Shown: piece after piece, positions 61,201 to 64,000 of the stretch | Layout of the letters: every line of letters begins with the position of its first letter | Position numbering within the stretch: position 1 is the stretch's first letter | The notes under the pieces: generated by a model | Databases searched by the model: none | What the model saw: only the letters and a program-made list of their open reading frames with translations | Told to the model about the DNA's origin: nothing | Made by a program: the position numbers and the translations under genes | From: Lepidostoma basale | Taxonomy: Eukaryota; Arthropoda; Insecta; Trichoptera; Lepidostomatidae | Direction of reading: 5' to 3' | NCBI GenBank assembly: GCA_022606425.2 | Contig: JAHDVF020000753.1 | Coordinates: forward strand, 62,001 to 126,000 | DNA length: 64,000 bases

Positions 61201-63660
61201 AGCAGCGCAAGCCTGTGCGCCCCGCACACAATTCACATAGCCTGCCAAACAAAATATCACTAATTATTCCATGTTTGATTTTATATATGACGGCCTTAGT
61301 GGCAGAGTGGCAACAACCACATCAAAGGTTCCGGGTTCGATTCCCGACGATGAGTGTAAAAAAAAACTCAAACTGTTCTTGGGTCTGATAGAATTCATGT
61401 GACAATAAAAATGGCTGCCTAAGAGAATCAATAGCTAAAAAAAATTACACACCAATTGAGTTCAAATAACCTGTTGTATATAAATATTTGGAAAGCAATG
61501 AGAAACTACCATTTTAAAAAGGCCCGAGTGACATCCCAAAAACCAGTAAATATGTTTATAAACTTTGCCGCAAAACAATTCCTAGGATTGAAAAATCATT
61601 TCCATTATCCTTCCAGTAATATCATGTATGGACTCAGATATTAATTATCCTTATAATATTGATATAATTGAACAACAACAAAGCATCACACCGTTGCCGT
61701 AAGGATAGGCAGAGAGAATGGACCATCACACAACTCGATGCTGCTCTCTAGCTTCCTCTACATTCATAAGAGTCATACATGTACATTGATTCTTCGGACT
61801 CCTAACATGGCCAATCTTTAAAATTTTATTAATTTGGTAATGCCATGTTTTCCTCGGTCCTCCGTACTCCATTCATATTGTTGATGTATACTTTCTTGAC
61901 CATTATTTCTTCATGCCTGAGCTACATAAGTCCAAACCAAATAAGCGATCCTTTCATAATTTTGTTTATCACATTTTCTTACACTCTGCACTCTTTCATT
62001 ATTCAAAATCGTTTTACAACGCCTATATCTAACGAATTTCATCTCTACCAAATTATTCTGCTCTCATCATTTTTTCTATCAGTTCCATGCTTCGCTTTCA
62101 TACATAAGGGTTTGAACCAGAACTCTCTACAAGATATAATTAAAATCTTATCAACAGTCTTAAATACATAAATATTAATTTTGTTATTTGAAATTTCATG
62201 GTAGAAGTTCATTATATATAAAGATGATATCATACTTGTAGGAATTATCTCCGATGGGGTTGTACTTGTCGATAAGGGCGTTGGGCCCACAAGAAGGGCC
62301 AAAGAAATTGGTCACGGACTTCACATGGTTGTTGCAGTCAATGATTTCCATCCCTCCGTGAGACATTAGCTGTGAAATAAAAACACACGGTGTCTTTGAG
62401 AAACAATACAAATCTGAAATAATGTAAAGAATATATTCTAAATAAAATATTTTTAATAATACAGTCATGCACTTATAGCTACGAGTTATAGAATGCTTAG
62501 ACAGAACATTGTCAAGATAAAAATAACTACCGCTAATGACATTGCAACTAATAAAAGTGAAAATTTATTTATAAATAATTAATACGAACGGAAATGTCTG
62601 TTTTCTAGAAGGTTGGTCATGTTAGAAGTCGGAAGAATCGATATGCGTGTATGACTCGTTATATGAACGTGGAGAAGCTAGAGAGGAGTGTCAGGATAGA
62701 GTTGTGTGGCAATTACAAAATGCAGCAAAAATCAAGTGCATTGTTATTGAAAAAGAATGTTATTTTGATTAAAAAAATGTAATCTAAATTTAATAATTAT
62801 ACTCATCATCATAAAAGAGGGATATATGAAAACACTCACAGTGTGGATAGGCAACACCCAGCCTGCGTAGGTCCCCACGGCGGGGAAACAGGCCTTCGTC
62901 CCGCGAAGAGATGCCACCCCGTCGGAGCCTCCGATGCCAGAGCCCTTCTTTATTACTGCCACAGAGTACGAGTGACGCAGACCACCCAACTGTGTTTCCT
63001 GCAAAACAAAAATAAAACTTGTTATTGACTTTCAAAATAAAATATATAAAAAATTACCCCGTGTGCCAATACTATACGTTAATGAAAAACGATAAAATAA
63101 TAGAGGAAAGATATTAAATACAATTAAAAAGGTTTAATTAAAAACTTGGCAAAAAAGAGTATAACTTGAAAAATACTTTAAAAAACTTAACCTCAATTTG
63201 TTTAAATGCCTTAAAACTTGTAATATTGCGCAAAATATAATTACACTTTTAATATTATACTATTTTACACTTTTTACAAATAACTTTATTCCTGTCTCAT
63301 TTCATGACATGTTTTCGCAATTCGTTAAGTGGCATGCATGAAATGCCCGGCCATTATTTATCATCGATGGATAACTTCATCATGTTGCACTTCTGTAACA
63401 GGGTGCACCCGCAGCTAAATGCGCCAAAAGAAGTATAACTTCAAAAAGTAACTCCAAAATGTGATAATTAGAGTAAATAAAAAAACAAAATTATAAAATT
63501 GTGTTTAAATGTATGGTTAATATAAACTTGTGTAACTCACCTGTACAATGGGAGCAAGGGAATGGAATCGCCCCGCTATGAACACCTCCCCGGAGTCCAA
63601 TGATGTGATGTCAGCCGTTTCGCTGTCCAGCAGGGCCATACACTCATCTTTGTCAAAAGC
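48974..63660 (-). CDS. Tsf2: Transferrin 2 / melanotransferrin, 15 exons, 5' end outside the window
   Basis: Fifteen exons join without a phase break into 790 visible residues (63541-63660, 62840-62998, 62236-62369, 61081-61241, 60848-60992, 60460-60750, 60253-60367, 60009-60173, 59270-59344, 58149-58329, 57452-57536, 50774-50955, 50514-50657, 50137-50308, 48974-49217). Two transferrin lobes are clear. The N-lobe has LDSGEVFIAGRFHSLAPI and GDVAFVKHTTV; the C-lobe starts in the exon at 60009 and has LDAADVWEGARHYSLEPFLS, YYYAVAVSKEQDPDTELTFL and GDVAFVRHSTV. The C-terminus ends in the hydrophobic VVAVTAVLLITLTPLLF, as in GPI-anchored melanotransferrin; Drosophila Tsf2 is GPI-anchored and needed for septate junctions. 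A repeat-rich insertion lies in the N-lobe. The signal peptide and first exon(s) are missing. Only the largest intron (50956-57451) is crowded with transposons. Confidence 0.95.
49340..49445 (+). mobile_element. tRNA-derived SINE, family 1, in Tsf2 intron
   Basis: A perfect A box TGGCCGAGTGG (49352-49362), a damaged B box (GGTCCCGATGG, with the GGTTCGA part deleted), then GTGATTGTCACACTGTCTTT and GTCTGGTGTAGAATTCACAT. It stops after about 105 bp, short of the full 315. Confidence 0.7.
50137..50308 (-). CDS. Tsf2: Tsf2 exon, C-lobe
   Basis: Encodes GTRAGVQEFKRCNLGTVPAN then AMVTRGGDGHNETEIKAYTN and LFLYAQQFYGATAPDEF. The CNLG.VPANA(M/V)VTR motif is a constant of transferrin lobes. NET is a potential N-glycosylation site. 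Confidence 0.93.
50338..50455 (-). mobile_element. RTE-type LINE remnant in Tsf2 intron
   Basis: CATCACGCCGAAGGGGAAGA, GAATAGACTGCCACACTACT and TCTAGCTTCCTCCACATTCA form the last about 110 bp of the GTT-tail subfamily, lying between two Tsf2 exons only 200 bp apart. Confidence 0.65.
50514..50657 (-). CDS. Tsf2: Tsf2 exon, C-lobe
   Basis: Encodes ALRCLIEGGGDVAFVRHSTV then an insertion-like AETAGGRRREWWARNTLRDD and FQLLCPDG. GDVAFVRHSTV is the family block after the second Tyr ligand. Confidence 0.94.
50774..50955 (-). CDS. Tsf2: Tsf2 exon, C-lobe
   Basis: Encodes PYGCDAARAAAEWFSRSCVP, then GAVSPEYNIGVPHAPLCRLC and HGTSFRHCKRDASEDYYGNM. It carries the paired Cys residues and the Tyr of YYGNMGALRC that aligns with an iron-ligand Tyr. 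Its donor is GTTGGT, weaker than the others in the gene. Confidence 0.92.
51265..51415 (-). mobile_element. tRNA-derived SINE, family 2, minus-strand copy
   Basis: The reverse complement reads CAAGTGGTGTCTAGGAGACA, ACACTTGGCTCATGATTAAG, GTGACATGGGTTCAAGCCTG and ends with GAAGATTGTGTAATAAATTA and TAAATCTTTGG. It aligns with 44836-45000 over its whole length. Confidence 0.75.
52514..52595 (+). repeat. Helitron internal repeat a, copy 1
   Basis: CTTTATACGCATACTTTGGT, CAGGGAAATTGTTACATTAC and AGAAAGTTCTAATGATATAC match 53796-53880, showing an internal duplication. Confidence 0.75.
52640..52795 (+). repeat. LINE end (WPGVA type) fragment, copy 1
   Basis: ACGGATCAGAGATGGGACGA, AAATTACCGATGCAGCGTGC and CCCTGGAGTGGCG recur at 53580-53700 and 56620-56880. 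The last copy shows that it comes from a LINE C-terminus. Confidence 0.6.
52791..53283 (+). repeat. Helitron internal direct repeat b, copy 1
   Basis: About 490 bp near-identical to 55074-55595: starts TTTTTACATTACACATAAGC, includes CACATTCCCAAACGTGCCAC and GATCGTGATTTCGCTGTTGT, and ends GCGCCCTTGAGGTGAGCTAT. It contains the decayed CR1/L2-like LINE end (ATGCTTCCTGCACGCCTCAG). A 28-bp stretch present in copy 2 (around GTTCGTCCG) is missing here. Confidence 0.8.
53580..53700 (+). repeat. LINE end (WPGVA type) fragment, copy 2
   Basis: AATCGGTCATATAGCAGGGA, CAACGGATGATAAGATGCAC and CCTGGAGTAGCGGGCGAGAA. It is preceded by GATGTCCGCCTTATGCCAAT, which also precedes copy 3 (56560). Confidence 0.6.
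53796..53880 (+). repeat. Helitron internal repeat a, copy 2
   Basis: GTTCTTTATACGCGTACTTT, GGTCAGGGAAATATTAAAAT and ATACAATATCAATTTATT. It pairs with 52514-52595. Confidence 0.75.
54397..54505 (+). repeat. Short tandem duplication of a LINE block
   Basis: GAGGATGGGGAAGACAACGC (54399) and GAGGATGGGGAAAACAACGC (54447) begin two copies of a 48-bp unit, and GAGGATGGATCCC opens a third. The coded text HVQRM suggests the R..GHVQRM zone of an RTE-type LINE. Confidence 0.6.
54636..55065 (+). mobile_element. CR1/Jockey-like reverse-transcriptase C-terminal fragment
   Basis: Encodes MIHSHLSYLSCIWGFITKKK, ANEIQVIQNRAVRNIFRLPW and DVHQHDTRSQNKKH, a stop, then in another frame KSLQFIASTEFNKLPNDL. HSHL.Y....WG, LQ..QNRA.R and H.H.TR are constant features of this reverse-transcriptase end. 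Confidence 0.78.
55074..55606 (+). repeat. Helitron internal direct repeat b, copy 2
   Basis: The duplicate of 52791-53283, longer at its 3' end: ACGGCGATTATACAAATTA. It is then interrupted by the block 55607-56426. After that block the LINE end resumes as GACAAATTAGCCTAATTATT (56426). Confidence 0.8.
55607..55780 (-). mobile_element. RTE-type LINE 3' end with GTTT tail
   Basis: (AAAC)n then CATCACGCCGTTTCCCCACA, GGGGTAGGCAGAGAGAATGG and CATGTCGATTCCTCCGACTT. The tail unit is GTTT instead of GTTA. It belongs to the GTT-tail subfamily by body sequence. Confidence 0.75.
56217..56420 (+). mobile_element. SINE-like element sharing the RTE 3' tail, copy 2
   Basis: TTTATTTTGTGGGTGTTGGA, GATGCCTATTGGTGGCGATG, CACACCGCGCCTCCCGCGGG, then CTTACACTTTCGGGGAGACG, GCGTGATGG and (TTAG)n to 56419. 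Apart from strand it matches 1971-2165 over about 195 bp. Confidence 0.7.
56426..56458 (+). repeat. Resumed CR1/L2-like LINE tail
   Basis: GACAAATTAGCCTAATTATT followed by (ATT)n to 56458 continues the LINE end that stopped at 55601. ACAAATTA occurs at both junctions and may be the insertion-site duplication. Confidence 0.7.
56620..56885 (+). mobile_element. LINE C-terminus (ARWSDD type)
   Basis: In two frames: WNGIGHKARTTG, then SGLEWRKRNSYTNSGRSQAR, WSDDIKRVAGGQWRRAARDT. The pattern W.P...GRP..RW.DD....G..W...A.D is the end of an RTE-like reverse transcriptase. The family of the two shorter copies at 52640 and 53580. Confidence 0.72.
56937..57065 (-). repeat. Inverted copy of part of Helitron repeat b
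   Basis: CGATCGTAGAAACTTACTTT, GGCTCTGATGTGAATTTCAT and CAAATGTGATATAATATTGT are the reverse complement of 53075-53195. Confidence 0.75.
57452..57536 (-). CDS. Tsf2: Tsf2 exon, C-lobe anion-site zone
   Basis: Encodes KNTCHSGINTAAGWVYPLAY then LISNGWI. The family form is CHTGxGRxAGW; here Ser stands for Thr and Thr for Arg, so the Arg that binds carbonate is not present. Confidence 0.93.
57660..57965. mobile_element. Inverted-repeat element in Tsf2 intron
   Basis: The left end AATAATAAAAACACAATATA, CCACGGAATGGTAATTATAT, CCAACTAGTTTCAG pairs with CTGAAAC-like GTGAAACTAGTTG, AATATAATAACCATTCCATG and ATGGTGTTTTTATTATT at 57895-57962. Each arm has GAAACTAGTTG on one strand, a variant of the GAAAC-palindrome motif. 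Confidence 0.65.
57990..58095. repeat. Inverted repeat, 105 bp
   Basis: AAAATAAAAATATTATCCAC, AACATG against CATGTTGTGGATAATATTTT. The plus strand has GGTGGAAACATGTTG (58050). It resembles the other inverted-repeat units, but is short. Confidence 0.55.
58149..58329 (-). CDS. Tsf2: Tsf2 exon, C-lobe ligand zone
   Basis: Encodes SIRSGIADATMLDAADVWEG, ARHYSLEPFLSEVYGLGEKY and YYAVAVSKEQDPDTELTFLR. The Asp of LDAADV and the Tyr of YYAVAV align with two iron ligands of transferrin lobes. Confidence 0.95.
58441..58678. mobile_element. Fold-back family 1, most complete copy
   Basis: The left arm AATATGAATGAAAACACCTG and the right arm AACAGATGTTTTCATTCATA pair over about 90 bp. GAAACATGTC is at 58568-58577 with TTGATAA and a GCCTT/AAGGC stem before it. 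The tail TTAATATGGAGTTTTACATC, ATTGTTCAAGAAACAATAAA closes the unit. Confidence 0.75.
58722..59265 (-). mobile_element. Probable LINE 3' part in Tsf2 intron
   Basis: On the minus strand a long open frame continues past the exon at 59270 through the intron to 58784 and encodes GHVLMGMLGTSSLQIRRDGW, TLTHFFRLIRGFFENSVILE and KLLMIASDIDIFLIRESTFR. It ends near TTTGAGAAAATAAACTGATT TGATTT (58733-58757), a 3' end of the kind insect non-LTR elements carry. The family is not recognised. The exon's donor GTGAGA at 59269 is good, so I treat this as intron. Confidence 0.45.
59270..59344 (-). CDS. Tsf2: Tsf2 exon, C-lobe start
   Basis: Encodes TAMKAQLLKPELVCYKGHSH then INCMQ (25 codons), with acceptor TTCTTACAG and donor GTGAGA. 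It joins KCVKMR before and SIRSGIADAT after, matching C..M...F.....L.C.......CM..I..G.AD in transferrins. Confidence 0.92.
60009..60173 (-). CDS. Tsf2: Tsf2 exon, lobe junction
   Basis: Encodes DSTRGLVSLSEEKQQLSGFL, GPAEAPVLAIRACPVNRLTL and CVTSEAEQDKCVKMR. It closes the N-lobe (FL.PA helix zone) and opens the C-lobe with the RxCPV..LTLCV(T/S)..E..KC pattern. Confidence 0.95.
60253..60367 (-). CDS. Tsf2: Tsf2 exon, end of N-lobe
   Basis: Encodes FTSSSTTTENYYNGPRPIEK then FDLFESTRYGVRSDLLLD. F.LF.STR corresponds to the DLLFKDS zone of the N-lobe. The His ligand usual there is not seen. Confidence 0.9.
60460..60750 (-). CDS. Tsf2: Tsf2 exon with RDQ repeat insertion
   Basis: Starts with the N-lobe helix YQDFLQKLLHLYSNP, then a low-complexity Asn-rich part (SNPNINSTDFNRPRNPEG). 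Five repeats follow: RDQFGNIGVE, RDQYGKVIE, RDQWGNPVAG, RDQFGNPLGG, RDQYGNPIDD. It closes with DYGRDSRR. Ordinary transferrins have a short loop here. The insertion is in frame and the phases match both neighbours. An overlapping open frame in another phase is a shadow. Confidence 0.92.
60848..60992 (-). CDS. Tsf2: Tsf2 exon, N-lobe
   Basis: Encodes SISPDKFELLCKDGSTRPIN then DHLSCNWGRAPTNAIVTSTA. C.WGRAPTNA(I/V)V(T/S)(S/R) is the constant N-lobe block before the lobe-closing helix. Confidence 0.95.
61081..61241 (-). CDS. Tsf2: Tsf2 exon, N-lobe Tyr zone
   Basis: Encodes LCELCAGRTGLRCSLGDPYA, GYLGAVRCLLEAGDVAFVKH and TTVPFALANHQEF. The Tyr of GYLGAVRC aligns with an iron-ligand Tyr. Confidence 0.95.
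61285..61600 (+). mobile_element. tRNA-derived SINE, family 1, full-length copy
   Basis: A box TGGCAGAGTGG (61300-61310), B box GGTTCGATTCC (61334-61344), then GATAGAATTCATGTGACAAT, GCAATGAGAAACTACCATTT, CAAAAACCAGTAAATATGTT and AACTTTGCCGCAAAACAATT. It matches 12375-12690 along its length. Confidence 0.75.
61672..62115 (-). mobile_element. RTE-type LINE 3' fragment, GTT-tail subfamily
   Basis: ACAACAACAAAGCATCACAC is the reverse of the GTT tail, followed by AGGATAGGCAGAGAGAATGG, TAACATGGCCAATCTTTAAA and TGCCATGTTTTCCTCGGTCC. It ends near TTCATACATAAGGGTTTGAA (the ACCCTTATxTATGxAxGCG start in reverse). The body is eroded by small deletions. Confidence 0.72.
62236..62369 (-). CDS. Tsf2: Tsf2 exon, N-lobe
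   Basis: Encodes LMSHGGMEIIDCNNHVKSVT then NFFGPSCGPNALIDKYNPIG and DNSY. FF..SC.P.A is the typical Cys context in this zone (FFSASCVPGA in other transferrins). Confidence 0.94.
62605..62712 (+). mobile_element. RTE-type LINE remnant, GTT-tail subfamily
   Basis: AAGGTTGGTCATGTTAGAAG, TCGGAAGAATCGATATGCGT and GAGGAGTGTCAGGATAGAGT match the zone before the tail. It is truncated at both ends and sits beside TTTTCTAGAAGG, which resembles a fold-back arm. Confidence 0.6.
62840..62998 (-). CDS. Tsf2: Tsf2 exon, N-lobe anion-site zone
   Basis: Encodes ETQLGGLRHSYSVAVIKKGS, GIGGSDGVASLRGTKACFPA and VGTYAGWVLPIHT. Tyr of HSYSVAV aligns with an iron-ligand Tyr. The family CHTGxGRxAGW site reads CFPAVGTYAGW: Pro for Thr and Thr for Arg. 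Confidence 0.95.
63541..63660 (-). CDS. Tsf2: Tsf2 first visible exon, N-lobe
   Basis: Encodes AFDKDECMALLDSETADITS then LDSGEVFIAGRFHSLAPIVQ. C...L....AD.T.LD.GE.(F/Y).AG...L.PI is the first conserved block of a transferrin N-lobe, with the Asp ligand present. The preceding exon(s) lie beyond 64000. Confidence 0.95.
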
Positions 63661-63835
63661 CTGCAAATGATTCCTTCATTTTTACAAAAGAAAAATTTAC
63701 AAAATAATTTCCACAGAAAAACACGCCATGACCACAGATGGGAAGGTTATTATTTTCTAATACATTGCTTCAAACCATAAAAAAATAATATCATTTTTAA
63801 CTAAATTGTTAATTTTTTTTTGTAATTTTAATATA

Positions 63836-64000
63836 GTAGAGCCTCGGAGAAAATGTGTTGTGGAAAAATGCACATGCAGTACATGTACATAAAAAGGCTA
63901 CAATTACTCTACAGTACTGGAAAAATAATCAGATATATTTTTTTAACAAGACTTCCTCGTCTTTTCTTTGCAGCTAAATCGCGGATTCGTTTTAATAAAA
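63836..64000 (-). mobile_element. Pogo/Tigger-like MITE, second copy, cut by the window edge
   Basis: AGTAGAGCCTCGGAGAAAAT marks a decayed end. Then CTCTACAGTACTGGAAAAAT, ACAAGACTTCCTCGTCTTTT match the reverse complement of the interior of 45958-46288 (GACGAGGAAGTCTTG, TTTTTCCAGTACTGTAGAG). Confidence 0.65.

Noticed and set aside
61295..61350. tRNA gene
   Set aside because: Same reason: head of a dispersed SINE with a shared 250-bp body.

Overview
The window is AT-rich eukaryotic DNA with spliced genes, long introns and dense transposon debris. Tsf2-, TM2D1- and PDAP1-type genes, a Transib element, RTE- and R1-like LINEs, tRNA-derived SINEs and a Helitron point to an insect. Frequent TACGAGTA and TAGGTACCTA-type strings make a moth or butterfly my best guess, but the order is an inference.

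Four host genes are supported. (1) On the plus strand, the last four visible exons (15741-33341) of a two-pass membrane protein with two PPxY motifs; its first exon or exons were not found. (2) On the minus strand, a complete five-exon PDAP1 gene (38354-41801, 175 aa). (3) On the plus strand, a complete four-exon TM2D1/biscotti gene (43997-46568, 187 aa). (4) On the minus strand, fifteen exons (48974-63660) of a two-lobed GPI-type transferrin, Tsf2/melanotransferrin, which runs off the right edge and lacks only its N-terminal exon(s). Genes 1 and 2 converge, 2 and 3 diverge, 3 and 4 converge. They share no obvious pathway. The exon phases I checked close without frameshifts in the PDAP1, TM2D1 and Tsf2 models.

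Region by region: 1-15740 has no recognised host gene. It holds fold-back elements, RTE-type LINE 3' ends, an R1-like LINE fragment (7290-8196), a CR1/L2-like LINE 3' end and a tRNA-derived SINE. The 15.8 kb intron of gene 1 (15932-31714) holds a decayed RAG1-like Transib transposon with matching 5-bp target duplications (18009-20971) inside an older LINE 3' end, and many more LINE pieces in both orientations. The 6.5 kb Tsf2 intron (50956-57451) holds a 5.7 kb Helitron (51605-57323) with internal duplications and nested LINE, SINE and RTE copies.

The most unusual signals are: the Transib nest; a recurring motif in several unrelated inverted-repeat elements that resembles a hammerhead-ribozyme core (CTGANGA, a short stem, GAAAC, a small palindrome, GTC); a fold-back element whose centre is a copy of unique DNA 0.8 kb away; a SINE-like element sharing its 3' end and GTTA tail with the local RTE LINEs; and a five-fold RDQ(F/Y/W)G repeat in the N-lobe of the transferrin. 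All calls come from reading the sequence; no database search was run.
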